A stretch of 64,000 bases of DNA from Astragalus membranaceus (taxonomy: Eukaryota; Streptophyta; Magnoliopsida; Fabales; Fabaceae), in NCBI GenBank assembly GCA_039519185.1, contig CM076849.1, forward strand, positions 103,497,077 through 103,561,076, in the 5' to 3' direction. Position 1 is the first letter of the stretch; each line of letters starts with the position of its first letter. Both the position numbers and the translations under genes were made by a program. Below are positions 1 to 11,738 of this stretch, in pieces. The notes under the pieces were generated by a model. That model was not told the DNA's origin and did no database searches. It saw nothing but the letters and a program-made list of their open reading frames with translations.

Positions 1-1606
1 CAGGCTCCCATTGAAGCAGCAATGTACTCAGCTTCGCATGAAGACAGTGCCACCACTGATTCCTTCTTCGAACTCCATGAGATGGGACCTGCACCAAGCA
101 AAAACACAGAGCCAGCAGTGCTCTTTCGATCAGATTTGTCACCTCCCCAATCAGCATCAGTGAAGCCATAGAGACATTTCTCATTGTCCCTGCATTTACT
201 AGGCAACAGAATTCCATATGCCACAGTGCCTTTGACATATCTTAGGATTCGTTTAGCAATAGCTAGGTGCGATGTTCTAAGCCTGTCCATAACTCTACTA
301 ATCAGACCTACACTTAGGCTAAGGTCAAGTCTGGTGTTGCAGAGATATCTCAGTGCCCCAACCACCTATCGAAACTCAGTTGCATCCACCTCTGGTTCAT
401 CAGCATCTTTGTCGAGCCATAGCCCTACCTCTACTGGTGTTTCGACACTGTTGCAGTGTTGCATATTGAACCTGTGTAGTATATCAGAAGCATACTTCTT
501 CTGTGATAGCAGCATTCCTTCATTAGTACATTGAAATTCGACCCCCAGGAAATAGGAGATCTCTCCTAGGTCAGTCATTTCGAAAGTATTCATCATTCTC
601 TTCTTGAATTCTGCCACTTTATTTTCATTGTTACCTGTAACCAATAAATCGTCAACATAGAGGCATAGGATTATCACATCTCCACCATCTGACTTCACAT
701 ATATCCCATGCTCAGAAATACACCTCACATACCCTATGTTGATCAAGCTCTTGTCTATCTTCTTGTTCCAAACTCGTGGAGCTTGTTTTAGGCCATACAA
801 TGCCTTTCTCAATCTCAACACTTTGTTCTCACTCCCTTGTCGAATAAAACCTGCCGGTTGTTAGACATACACCTCCTCTTCCAATTCTCCATTCAAGAAG
901 GCAGATTTTACATCAAGTTGATGTATCTTCCACCCTTGCATACTAGCATGAGCTACCACAGCTCTCACAGTTTCAAGTCTTGCTACGGGTGCAAAAACTT
1001 CTTCATAATCGACACCATACCTCTGTAGGAAACCTCTAGCCACCAATCTTGCTTTGTGCTTCACTACTTCACCTTTAGGATTTACTTTCACTTTGTATAT
1101 CCATTTCACACCTATTGCTTTCTTTCCTTTGGGCAATTCGGCCAGTTCCCTTGTCATGTTCTTCTCTATCGATTTGATCTCCTCTTCCATAGCTTCTAGC
1201 CACTTCGAATTTTGCATTGCTTCCTGCCAAGTTACTGGTTCTGTCTCAGCAAGAAGTGCAAAGTGCACTATTCACCTTCATCATTGACTGCACTATCAGT
1301 CATCACTTCGCAGTCACTTAGCCTTGCAGGAACCTGTCTTTGTCTCAGTGATCTTCTTGGTATCTCTCGACTACCTTCTTCACCATCATTCTCTTCGACA
1401 ATCTCAGGTTCACCCTCAACTTCTGACTCTTCGACACCATCAGGCACGTCGAATAACTTCTGTTCGATAGCAATCGAACTTTCTCCCTTGTCACTCCACT
1501 CCCATGTCTTACCCTCGTCGAACACCACATCTCTACTTATCACAATTTTATTATTCACTGGATTCACCAATTTGTAACCTACTGTCGAATGATAGCCTAT
1601 CATGAC
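1..1606 (-). pseudogene. copia 1 pol, 3' half: integrase tail, reverse transcriptase, RNase H
   Basis: Read from 1606 down to 1, this encodes the integrase tail and acidic linker (1268-1606), the RT amino part (861-1268, with KARLVARGF and HQLDVKSAFLNGEL), the RT palm (366-821, with ALYGLKQAPR and the catalytic LYVDDLL) and RNase H to the window edge (DADWGGD, then an alanine- and serine-rich stretch). Three breaks are visible. The linker and RT frames differ by a frameshift near 1268. An in-frame TAA follows EEEVYV near 861. An in-frame TAG follows ATEFR near 366, after which the same frame continues into RNase H. In the family this polyprotein copies element RNA to DNA. Here it is a relic. 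Confidence 0.9.
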
Positions 1607-2094
1607 TGATGTGGACAGCAAGAGCATTAAAAGAAACTGATTTATTTAAATTAGAATGAAGTTTATTTTATTTTAAGAGGATTTTATTTTAGTTTATATT
1701 GACATTAAAGAATTTTTGGTGTTTGTGTGTATGCACTTTTGGCATAGGCACCATGGTGTGTAAGGTGTGTAGCTTAGGCACAACCCTAGGTATTTAAGGA
1801 ATTTTTGTAACCCAATTTCACAACTTGGATGAAATAGAAAACACATTGGCGTGAGTTTAGAGAATGCTTCTCTAGGGTTCTTTCTAGAACCAAACTTGAA
1901 TCTTATCAAGAGCCTCTTACTCTTGTGGTGATTCTACCTTGATCTTATCATCCTCTTGGATGTGGCGATTTCTCCATCTTCTTGCCTAATCCATTTGTAT
2001 GTTTCTTTTCCCCTTTATCTTTTAGTCGTATTGGATTCAAGAATTCACTTGGTTAGATCCTTTATTTGTCATGGAATCAATTAGATTCACATCA
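1607..2094 (+). repeat. 5' LTR of level-1 gypsy element (488 bp)
   Basis: It starts TGATG and ends ATCA, and matches 24113-24584 along its length. It carries a 16-bp near-tandem duplication around 1676-1691 that the 3' LTR lacks. Both copies share the motif CTTGTGGTGAT, also present in the gypsy LTR at 35329-36315, which points to related families. Confidence 0.92.
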
Positions 2095-2096
2095 AG

Positions 2097-2109
2097 TGGT
2101 ATTCAGAGC
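2097..2109 (+). other. primer binding site, initiator tRNA-Met type
   Basis: TGGTATTCAGAGC lies two bases after the 5' LTR. It matches the usual plant sequence TGGTATCAGAGC with one inserted T. It fixes the LTR end and the plus orientation. Confidence 0.85.
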
Positions 2110-3120
2110 TATTATCAAGTGTTATTATGTCCTTGAATCAAGTAAAAAAAACATTCAAAAATTCTGCACTTTTTTTTCCGCGTTCCTTTTTTTGTTCTAG
2201 TTTAATCCAATTATTAGAAATTATCCCAGTTTTTTTTTTATATTCTCATTGATAACAAGTACTCTCATGTGTGTTTAGTATGTGTTGGAAGGTTTGCTCC
2301 TTGATTATTAGCTTGAACTTTGCTGAAATTTCGAAATCCCTGTTTCTGGAAATTTCTGCGCAAGTTCTTATTGTTTGTCACTCATCTTCATCACTTGAGG
2401 CTATTTGATCTTGTAATCTAATTGCAAATTTGTTTTTGATGTTATTTCTTTTATACATGTTCGATTCTGGAAATTCAAAAGCCTAAATTGATTAGAAAAA
2501 AAAAGAGAAATTCAAATATGCAAAAAAAAAACTGAAAAGAAAAGTGCCGTAAAAAAAAGTGATCATGCAAAAAAGCACTTAAAAAAAGGGCATATACAAA
2601 AAAATCCAGAATTGTTCATTTTGATACATCAATCATTTTTGCATCTTTGTTGCTTCCATTAAACATTGCTAGTTGTTTTTTTTTACCTTCCACATATTTG
2701 AACCACTTAGTCATTTAGTTTTATTCTTTCTTTTGAGTCGTCTCCTTGTTTATCTATTTGAGTGTGTCTTCCTTTGCCTTTTATTTCTTCTTGCTTTCGT
2801 GTCTTTTAAATTCCTTAGTTTTGTCTTTGAAGTTTCTCTTGTCTTTGTTGGCCTCTTGCATGATAACTTTCATGCGTGTTTTGTCACAATTGTGTAGAGG
2901 TTTTCCACAAACTTGATTTAGACTTGTTTGGTTTGTTTTAAGAACTTGAAGAGTTGCATTAGGGAGTGGAAAAAGGCTAGAGTGAACATTATAGAAAAAG
3001 CCATAATTGAGTGATATACACGAGTGAAACATTTCTTGAGCGTAAACACTTAGTGAGTGGTGAGGACTTTTGTTCTTGTTACTTATTTGATCATTTGGTA
3101 CTTGTTAGCTTGTTGGAATC
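2110..3120 (+). other. non-coding leader of level-1 gypsy element
   Basis: About 1 kb lies between the primer site and the gag ATG at 3121. It is A- and T-rich, with A runs around 2495-2600 and T-rich stretches around 2160-2230 and 2670-2880. I see no conserved coding signal. In the family this would be the 5' untranslated and packaging region. Confidence 0.7.
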
Positions 3121-3651
3121 ATGAATAGAGGTTTGGACTATAAAAAAGAATGTGTTGCAAAAACTCTTAAGAAGTATAAGGTTGGTGATTTGATTCGGAA
3201 GATGCATGAGAGGTATGAAGAGAATGTGAGAGAAAGGCATAAAAAGTATAAAAAAGAAAGAAGCTATGAGAGAAGAGATAGAGAAAAAGAGAGAAATCAT
3301 AGATATTATTTGAGAGAAAATGAGTTGAAAGAAAAAGTGAGCATTCCAATGTTTCATGGGAAGAGTGACCCCGAAGCATATCTTGATTGGGAGCTTCAAG
3401 TAGAACAAATTTTCTCTTGTTATGATGTTAGTGAAGAGCAAATGTTGAAGTTGGTTGTGTTGGAGTTTAGAGATTATGCACTTATTTGGTGGGATCAAGA
3501 AAAAAAGCTTAGGAGGAATTGTGAACTTGAGCCTATAGAAAAATGGAAGGATTTGAAGGCCATGATGAGGAGGAGGCATGTTCCTTCTCATACTCATAAG
3601 AATTCGTGTGACATATTGCATAGGCTTACTCAAGGAAGTAAAAGTGTTAAT
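3121..3651 (+). pseudogene. level-1 gypsy gag, N-terminal part
   Basis: The ATG at 3121 opens a frame of 177 codons, rich in K, R and E over residues 10-70. A retrotransposon gag domain follows, with SIPMFHGKSDPEAYLDWEL and, about 35 residues on, ALIWWDQEKK. Gag forms the capsid of the cytoplasmic virus-like particle. The frame is cut at 3651 by the gag-only LTR element and resumes in phase at 10186, so the copy was open when it was hit. The target duplication TTAAT at 3647-3651 repeats at 10181-10185. Confidence 0.85.
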
Positions 3652-4430
3652 TGTAACACCCGTTTCTACCCCTTTCATTTATAACGATTATCAGAGTGCA
3701 CAAATTATTTTTCTTGAAACGGAATGCTACAATTACTTCAAAAACACGTCATTTTGTTTAACTTAAATTAAAAACATTACGTGGCATCATGGGCGGCCAT
3801 TACTCAAAAATACAGTTACAACGTTAAAACAAAATCCAACAAGTCGTACAAGACAAATTCACTATCTAAGAAGACGCCCCCCAGGTGCTACGTATCAGAG
3901 CGACTCGAACTCAAGGGGATGAAGGTCAAAGCCTTCAAGTACGGTTACCTGTAAGGTAAAAATCAACAAAAGGGGTGAGTCTCAAACCCTATAATAAAGT
4001 GCATAAGGAGTAGTATATACAGATACAGGACTACATCAAAACACAGCAATATTCACTTTAATCACCAGTTCAGCACCAACTAAAAATTCACCAAACAATC
4101 ACCAAATAAATATTCACCAAGTAATCACCAAATAAATAATCACCAAACATTCACCAACTGTATGTTTAATGTATGAGACGCAACCCAAAACTCCACTGGG
4201 CATATGCATGTGGATCCATTCACCAAAAATGAGCCTTGAGGGCATTCACCAAAATTTATAATAAGGCCGAAGCCCGAGGCCGAAGCCTATTCACCAAAAT
4301 CATGCATATGATTATGCGACACCATGACCATGCACCACACACCAGAAATCACCAAATAAATAATGACATAGCATATTCACCAACACATCAAAAGAGGATT
4401 ACAGGCCCCATTCACCAATAATAATATACA

Positions 4431-4432
<2 letters not shown>

Positions 4433-4472
<40 letters not shown>
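4433..4472. repeat. (AT)n microsatellite in LTR
   Basis: About 20 AT units. The same tract, with the same length by eye, recurs in the other LTR at about 8421-8460, supporting the young age of the element. Confidence 0.95.
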
Positions 4473-4475
<3 letters not shown>

Positions 4476-4807
4476 CATACCACACTATTACACAGCACAT
4501 TATTTTCACCGTGACAACACCATTTACAATTACAAGGAAACAGCACCTTAGTCTTAGGAAGAACCCCAACAATTTATTTAAAAGGAATAGTAGCAATTTC
4601 CAAACCAGACAACAGCTAATACACAGTCACTTGGAACTTTCAGAAAACGACCGGGGAAAAATATTAAGTTTTGGTTTTTGGCCTGGACAAACAGATAGAC
4701 ATTTAAATAAGCGTCGTAACGCACTTTGAAACACCTAAAACGGATACCCGAGTCAAAAGTTACGTTCAAAACAAATTTAGGAAAAATTAGGCAACGCTGC
4801 TGGAAAC

Positions 4808-4955
4808 TGGCGCCTTAGGCGCCCAGCGCCCAGGCAACGCGCACATTGGCGCCCAGCGCGCAACACACGCACGCCCCGCGCGCACAACAGGCGCCCAGCG
4901 CCCAGGCGCGCGCCACACTTGCCCAGCACACACACACAGCGCCTTGGCGCCCAGC
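4808..4955. repeat. GC-rich palindromic block in LTR
   Basis: Repeated GGCGCCCAGCGCCCAGG-type units within an otherwise AT-rich LTR. Copies lie at about 8796-8943 in the partner LTR, and a longer version lies in the related solo LTR at 48480-48780. GGCGCC and related motifs are self-complementary, so the block could fold or be heavily methylated. Its function is unknown. Confidence 0.85.
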
Positions 4956-6192
4956 ACACTGTCAAAACCAGATTTTTATATAAATTCAGCCCAAACATCA
5001 TTTCTTCTCAATTTTAAAACATCAAAATTATATTTCTTTTCCACCATCTAAAATCCTCACTCACCCAAAAGTCAATTTTATTCGAAAACACCAAAACCAT
5101 ATTGACAACTATCATCACCATCACCATTGCGCCTATACACACACCCACACCAAGCATCACCAACACACACACTAACTTGGCACTTGGCACACAAATATAT
5201 CATAAGATGCACTTAGCATATGGCACACCAACACAACACAAAATACACTTAGCCAATACACAATAATGTGGCACGGGGCGCCTAGCACAGGGCGCCTACT
5301 TCCATGACCAAAAGTCCGACAACGTCAATACTTGGCGCGGGGCACCCCACTCAAGAGCGCCTAATTCCGCACCTAGACAACAATTTCCAGCAACACTAAA
5401 AATACTACAATGGTGCCTTATGCGCCTATAACACAACAATTAAATTTTTGAGCAACATAGTCCAATCAACTCGCACACCAATCACACCAAAAACGTCAAT
5501 TTACATATTATGCACAAGAACAACATCAATTATACATTCATTCGAGCACTTGGCACGCAATCCTAAATTCATCACTTATATGAACAATTCGCAAAACATC
5601 AACAAGTCATATAGTGATCAATACATACATACAACTCACCAATATCAAAATCAATACAAAAACGACATAGATCCTAACCCCTACATACATCCCATTATGA
5701 TCCCTATTATAAGGCAAGACCCACCCTTACCTTAGTTTCACCGAAGATAGAGATCCCTCCACGAGCACACCGAGTAACCACAGCAACCGAGCTCCTCTCC
5801 TCTCCTATGGAAGTCGCGCCCCTCTCTTCTTCTTTCTTCTCCCTTAGAGCCGTCCCTCTCCTTTTCTTTTTCTCTTCTCACGCTCTCTCCTTTGCGTTTT
5901 CTTTCTTTCTTTCTCACGCCCCTTCTCTCTTTTTTTTTTCTCAAGTGATGCGCCTCTCCCCCAACCCCTAGTCACATACGCCTAAGCCAACCCTGGGCCT
6001 GGATCACGGGCCTCCATCCACTTAAGCCCATTTGAATAATTACATATCACCACCCTCTAAAATAATTAAAACCACCCAATATTATTATTATTATCATCAT
6101 TATTATTATTATTATTATTTCTATCACCAACTCCTATTTAATTTAATTAGCTAAATACTAAATAACTATTTAATTAATTTCGGGGTGTTACA

Positions 6193-6206
6193 ACTCTCCC
6201 CCACTT
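6193..6206 (-). other. polypurine tract of gag-only element
   Basis: On the minus strand TAAGTGGGGGAGAGT abuts the LTR start TGTAAC. It is the expected plus-strand primer and marks the downstream end of the internal region. Confidence 0.85.
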
Positions 6207-6542
6207 AGATTATTTTCGTCCTCGAAAATTCGCATCAACATCTCCCTAACTCACCGGCTGGCTACGACAATTGACATCCTCACGGTTATGCTCTAACTAG
6301 TCCGTACCCACGATTACAATTAATTCACCCAACAACAAACAACAAAACTCGCAACAAGGTCTCTGTCGAAGATCGACAAGGGACACAAAGAACACACCAG
6401 GCAACATAAGACCAATCAGAGAAAACAACACAAGACTTAAGCATTCACAACATTCAGCAGTATTAAAACAGTGAGCGGCATCGGTATCGACAATAGGTTT
6501 AGCGGAAAAACTTTAACGAAACACATACCTCCGAAATGATCA
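6207..6542 (-). other. non-coding internal 3' segment of gag-only element
   Basis: 336 bp lie between the gag stop and the polypurine tract. No protease or RT remnant is recognisable. Pol is therefore missing rather than decayed in place. Confidence 0.7.
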
Positions 6543-7529
6543 TCATTCTTCAGAAGACTCAGTGCCCACCAAGGCAAACACCCTCCCACTAGACTTCTCT
6601 TTCTTCGGCTTGGAACACTTAGTACTAATATGTCCCATCTCCCCACAGTTGTAGCAAACAACGTCTCTCTTCTCGCACTTAGCAGCTACGTGGCCTTCCT
6701 TGCCACACTTGAAACACTTGAAGGTCATGCAATCGGGACTCTTATGTCCCGGCTTTCCACACTTGTGACACACAATGTCCGCAGTAGCGTCTCCCCCACT
6801 TGGCTTCCTGCCCGAACTCTCCTCTCCCTTGCCCTTCCCACCTGAAACATCATAGGGCTTTCCCCTAAACTGAGAATTTCTCTTCTCCTTCACAGCCTTG
6901 TAAGCAGCAGAACTGTCTTCCTCATAGATCCTACACTTATCAACCAATCTAGCGAAAACCCGAACCTCTTGATATCCAATTGCTTTCTTTATATCCGGTC
7001 GTAGACCACTCTCGAACTTGACACATTTTGAAAATTCAGAATTGGCATCGTTAGCATAATAAGGACAAAATTGAGCCAGCTCCTCAAACTTGGCGGCATA
7101 ATCAGCCACAGTCTTGTCTCCCTGCTTCAGCTCTAAAAACTCCACTTCTTTCTTGGCTCGCACATCCTCAGGGTAATACTTCCTCTTGAACTCTCTTGTG
7201 AAAACCTCCCAAGTCACTTCCTCACCAGCATTTTCCATTCTTCGCAGCATTCCCAACCACCAGTCGTCAGCTTCCTCTGCTAGCATATGAGTCCCAAACT
7301 TCACTTTCTGAGCCGGAGTACACTCCATGACACGAAAGACCCGCTCTATCTCCTTCAGCCATGACAACGCTCCATCCGGGTTGTACCGACCCTTAAAGGT
7401 GGGTGGGTTCTCTCTCTGGAATGTAGCCAAATTGCGCGTCCCGTCATTAACAACACCGGGTATATTACCCATCGCCCCGGCTATAGCCTGCAAGGCAGCA
7501 GCAAGTGCAGCATCGTCCCGTCTGGCCAT
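6543..7529 (-). CDS. gag: intact gag polyprotein with three CCHC zinc knuckles
   Basis: 328 residues starting MARRDDAALAAALQAIAG at 7529. A retrotransposon gag domain covers about residues 45-190 (FKGRYNPDGALSWLKEIERV, then WWLGMLRR, then VADYAAKFEELAQFCPYY). Three zinc knuckles follow at about 255-310: CHKCGKPGHKSPDC, CFKCGKEGHVAAKC and CYNCGEMGHISTKC. The protein ends VFALVGTESSEE, roughly where the protease begins in related Tekay-type chromoviruses. It would form particles and bind RNA. There are no stops or frameshifts, so the gene appears maintained by selection or by youth. Enzymes must come from another element. The chromodomain element at 11278 belongs to the same broad group, but whether it is the partner is unknown. 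Confidence 0.95.
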   Translation of the reverse strand: MARRDDAALAAALQAIAGAMGNIPGVVNDGTRNLATFQRENPPTFKGRYNPDGALSWLKEIERVFRVMECTPAQKVKFGTHMLAEEADDWWLGMLRRMENAGEEVTWEVFTREFKRKYYPEDVRAKKEVEFLELKQGDKTVADYAAKFEELAQFCPYYANDANSEFSKCVKFESGLRPDIKKAIGYQEVRVFARLVDKCRIYEEDSSAAYKAVKEKRNSQFRGKPYDVSGGKGKGEESSGRKPSGGDATADIVCHKCGKPGHKSPDCMTFKCFKCGKEGHVAAKCEKRDVVCYNCGEMGHISTKCSKPKKEKSSGRVFALVGTESSEE

Positions 7530-7622
7530 TCTAGCACTGCAACAGAAAACAGAATTCAGAAACGAGTAACAAACTTAATGTTACTCAACACGACGACTCG
7601 ACTACCGGCCGGACAGACCGAA

Positions 7623-7636
7623 CTGCTCTGATACCA
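7623..7636 (-). other. primer binding site, tRNA-Met, gag-only element
   Basis: Minus strand TGGTATCAGAGCAG starts three bases from the LTR end at 7640. It is an exact match to the common plant initiator tRNA-Met primer sequence. Confidence 0.9.
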
Positions 7637-7639
7637 ACT

Positions 7640-8418
7640 TGTAACACCCGTTTCTACCCCTTTCATTTATAACGATTATCAGAGTGCACAAATTATTTTT
7701 CTTGAAACGGAATGCTACAATTACTTCAAAAACACGTCATTTTGTTTAACTTAAATTAAAAACATTACGTGGCATCATGGGCGGCCATTACTCAAAAATA
7801 CAGTTACAACGTTAAAACAAAATCCAACAAGTCGTACAAGACAAATTCACTATCTAAGAAGACGCCCCCCAGGTGCTACGTATCAGAGCGACTCGAACTC
7901 AAGGGGATGAAGGTCAAAGCCTTCAAGTACGGTTACCTGTAAGGTAAAAATCAACAAAAGGGGTGAGTCTCAAACCCTATAATAAAGTGCATAAGGAGTA
8001 GTATATACAGATACAGGACTACATCAAAACACAGCAATATTCACTTTAATCACCAGTTCAGCACCAACTAAAAATTCACCAAACAATCACCAAATAAATA
8101 TTCACCAAGTAATCACCAAATAAATAATCACCAAACATTCACCAACTGTATGTTTAATGTATGAGACGCAACCCAAAACTCCACTGGGCATATGCATGTG
8201 GATCCATTCACCAAAAATGAGCCTTGAGGGCATTCACCAAAATTTATAATAAGGCCGAAGCCCGAGGCCGAAGCCTATTCACCAAAATCATGCATATGAT
8301 TATGCGACACCATGACCATGCACCACACACCAGAAATCACCAAATAAATAATGACATAGCATATTCACCAACACATCAAAAGAGGATTACAGGCCCCATT
8401 CACCAATAATAATATACA

Positions 8419-8463
<45 letters not shown>

Positions 8464-10180
8464 CATACCACACTATTACACAGCACATTATTTTCACCGT
8501 GACAACACCATTTACAATTACAAGGAAACAGCACCTTAGTCTTAGGAAGAACCCCAACAATTTATTTAAAAGGAATAGTAGCAATTTCCAAACCAGACAA
8601 CAGCTAATACACAGTCACTTGGAACTTTCAGAAAACGACCGGGGAAAAATATTAAGTTTTGGTTTTTGGCCTGGACAAACAGATAGACATTTAAATAAGC
8701 GTCGTAACGCACTTTGAAACACCTAAAACGGATACCCGAGTCAAAAGTTACGTTCAAAACAAATTTAGGAAAAATTAGGCAACGCTGCTGGAAACTGGCG
8801 CCTTAGGCGCCCAGCGCCCAGGCAACGCGCACATTGGCGCCCAGCGCGCAACACACGCACGCCCCGCGCGCACAACAGGCGCCCAGCGCCCAGGCGCGCG
8901 CCACACTTGCCCAGCACACACACACAGCGCCTTGGCGCCCAGCACACTGTCAAAACCAGATTTTTATATAAATTCAGCCCAAACATCATTTCTTCTCAAT
9001 TTTAAAACATCAAAATTATATTTCTTTTCCACCATCTAAAATCCTCACTCACCCAAAAGTCAATTTTATTCGAAAACACCAAAACCATATTGACAACTAT
9101 CATCACCATCACCATTGCGCCTATACACACACCCACACCAAGCATCACCAACACACACACTAACTTGGCACTTGGCACACAAATATATCATAAGATGCAC
9201 TTAGCATATGGCACACCAACACAACACAAAATACACTTAGCCAATACACAATAATGTGGCACGGGGCGCCTAGCACAGGGCGCCTACTTCCATGACCAAA
9301 AGTCTGACAACGTCAATACTTGGCGCGGGGCACCCCACTCAAGAGCGCCTAATTCCGCACCTAGACAACAATTTCCAGCAACACTAAAAATACTACAATG
9401 GTGCCTTATGCGCCTATAACACAACAATTAAATTTTTGAGCAACATAGTCCAATCAACTCGCACACCAATCACACCAAAAACGTCAATTTACATATTATG
9501 CACAAGAACAACATCAATTATACATTCATTCGAGCACTTGGCACGCAATCCTAAATTCATCACTTATATGAACAATTCGCAAAACATCAACAAGTCATAT
9601 AGTGATCAATACATACATACAACTCACCAATATCAAAATCAATACAAAAACGACATAGATCCTAACCCCTACATACATCCCATTATGATCCCTATTATAA
9701 GGCAAGACCCACCCTTACCTTAGTTTCACCGAAGATAGAGATCCCTCCACGAGCACACCGAGTAACCACAGCAACCGAGCTCCTCTCCTCTCCTATGGAA
9801 GTCGCGCCCCTCTCTTCTTCTTTCTTCTCCCTTAGAGCCGTCCCTCTCCTTTTCTTTTTCTCTTCTCACGCTCTCTCCTTTGCGTTTTCTTTCTTTCTTT
9901 CTCACGCCCCTTCTCTCTTTTTTTTTTCTCAAGTGATGCGCCTCTCCCCCAACCCCTAGTCACATACGCCTAAGCCAACCCTGGGCCTGGATCACGGGCC
10001 TCCATCCACTTAAGCCCATTTGAATAATTACATATCACCACCCTCTAAAATAATTAAAACCACCCAATATTATTATTATTATCATCATTATTATTATTAT
10101 TATTATTTCTATCACCAACTCCTATTTAATTTAATTAGCTAAATACTAAATAACTATTTAATTAATTTCGGGGTGTTACA
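7640..10180 (-). repeat. 5' LTR of the gag-only element (2541 bp)
   Basis: Partner of 3652-6192 at a constant offset of 3988 bp, so no indel separates them. The only difference I found is T at 9305 against C at 5317. The transcription promoter is expected here on the minus strand, but no single TATA box can be chosen among many TATATA tracts. Confidence 0.93.
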
Positions 10181-10185
10181 TTAAT

Positions 10186-11277
10186 GAGTACTTTAAGAAG
10201 TTAGAGGTGGCTATGACTAGAGCTAATGTGGAGGAGAATTTTGAGGATACCATGGATAGGTTTCTTGATGGTCTAAATGAAGATATAGTGGAGGAAGTTG
10301 AGCGTCACCATTTTGTAACAATTAAAGATATTGTCCACCAAGCCGTTAAGGTGGAAAGACAATTGCAAACAAAGAAGACCTGTAAGAAATCCCCTTCAAA
10401 TTACCACTCTTCAAGATGGAAGAACAATTCCAAGAAGGAGGGGTCTCCACCCAAAAGACATGATGTTGCAACATCTAAAGGAAAAGGTACAAATTCTAAC
10501 TCTTCTTCTTTAAACCCTAAGTTAAAGAACATGAAATGTTTCAAATGTTTAGAGTATGGGCATATTGCATTAAATTGCCCAACTAAGAGACTTATGGTGC
10601 TAAGGAAAAATGGGTGCATTAGTTCACATGAGAATGATTCACAAAGAAATAACATTTTCCAAACTAGGTGTCTCATTCTAGGAAATGTATGTTCTTTGAT
10701 AGTTGATGGAGGTAGTTGTGCAAATGTTGCAAGTACTAGGTTAGTGTCAAAGCTCAATCTTGAAACTACTCCACATCCTAGTCCATATAAAGTGCAATGG
10801 TTAAGTGATCATGGAGAAGTAGAGATAAATAGACAAGTCAAGATATCATTTTCCATTAATAAATATTGTGATGAGGTTTTATGTGATGTGGCACCCATGG
10901 AGGCTAGCCACATATTTCTAGGTAGACCTTAGCAATTTGATAGGAAAGTTATTCATGATGGTGAATTCAATATATACACTTTTTCTCACAATAAAATTAA
11001 ATTTACTCTCCACCCTCTTAGTCCAAAGAAGGCTAAAGAAGACATGTTGGCTTTGAAACTTAAAATAGAAAAAGAAAAACAAGAGTTGAAAGAAAATGAA
11101 AAGGAATGTAGTAAAAGAGAAGAAAAGAGAGAAAATAAAAGGAATGGAAAGAAAGAGGCGGGGAAGAGTAAAAATATCTTAAATTGGGGGTTTGAGGTCA
11201 ATAGAGCATTGTTGGTAAGACCCGCGCTTAAACTCGAAGTTCCATCTAATTGTTTGCCTTCTTATGCTAACAATTTC
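10186..11277 (+). pseudogene. level-1 gypsy gag C-terminus, zinc knuckle and protease
   Basis: The gag frame resumes after the target duplication. It contains the end of gag (to about 10370), a basic linker, a CCHC knuckle (CFKCLEYGHIALNC, 10537-10578) and an aspartic protease-like domain with SLIVDGGSCANVAS near 10693, where DGG replaces the common DTG or DSG. A TAG at 10930-10932 interrupts the frame after IFLGRP. The same frame then continues through a very K- and E-rich stretch (11044-11170) to 11277, where the chromodomain element is inserted. Apart from that stop the frame is open, so loss of pol may be ancestral to this copy rather than random decay. Confidence 0.82.
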
Positions 11278-11738
11278 TGTAACACCCAGGTATATTTAAC
11301 TTGTAAAAATACCAAAGCGTGCCAAAATATAAACATCAGAGGTAATAATTCCTGTTCAGACACTGAATACCACTATAAAATTTTTGCTAAAAAATAACAT
11401 AACCATCTTATACACAAATAAGATCATACGGTACACAGACCATAACTGTCAGCAACTGTGGTAATCAGAGTCATACAAGAAAGCCGAAAAAGGATAAATA
11501 AAACACTAATACCATAGTATTGTGATACATGGACAACAGAAGGAAATTAAACTTAAACATAAACTAAGTCATCATTCTTCTCTCGGAGCCACCTACTCGT
11601 GCCTCTGAGGTTTCTTCTGTCCCTGTTTATCTGTAAAACAACAACATTTAAACAGTGAGATACAATCTCAGTGAGTTCTACCGGAACCCCTACTAACACT
11701 CTCGGTCCGTTTAAAACATTTTTAAGGTTTGACACGAC

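Larger units (their letters stand above)
3652..6192 (-). repeat. 3' LTR of the gag-only element (2541 bp)
   Basis: It is bounded by TGTAACACCC and GGGTGTTACA and identical in layout to 7640-10180. It contains CACCAAATAAATA-type short repeats (4080-4160), an (AT)n tract at 4433-4472, a GC-rich block built of GGCGCC/AGCGCC units (about 4808-4955), a pyrimidine-rich stretch (5790-5945) and an ATT/ATC microsatellite (6083-6120). Small open frames here are duplicated in the other LTR and are not genes. Confidence 0.93.
3652..10180 (-). mobile_element. gag-only LTR retrotransposon with giant LTRs (TR-GAG-like)
   Basis: Two 2541-bp LTRs (3652-6192 and 7640-10180) flank only 1447 bp of internal DNA. 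The target duplication is TTAAT. LTR ends are TGTAACACCC and GGGGTGTTACA. On the minus strand a tRNA-Met primer site (7623-7636) and a polypurine tract (6193-6206) sit beside the LTRs. The only gene is an intact gag. There is no protease, RT, RNase H or integrase. The LTRs are the same length, and I see a single substitution (C at 5317, T at 9305). That implies very recent insertion and therefore mobilisation in trans. The layout matches the published class called TR-GAG, although its LTRs are unusually long for the total size. Confidence 0.93.

Noticed and set aside
2673..3032. Leucine/phenylalanine-rich and basic frames in the gypsy leader
   Set aside because: Composition-driven, upstream of gag, on both strands.
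4777..5001. Open frame rich in C, R, A and G, repeated at 8765-8989
   Set aside because: A by-product of the GC-rich block in the LTR.
5448..5735. 95-codon open frame, repeated at 9436-9723
   Set aside because: It lies in the LTRs of the gag-only element, has no domain, and occurs twice only because the LTRs are duplicated.
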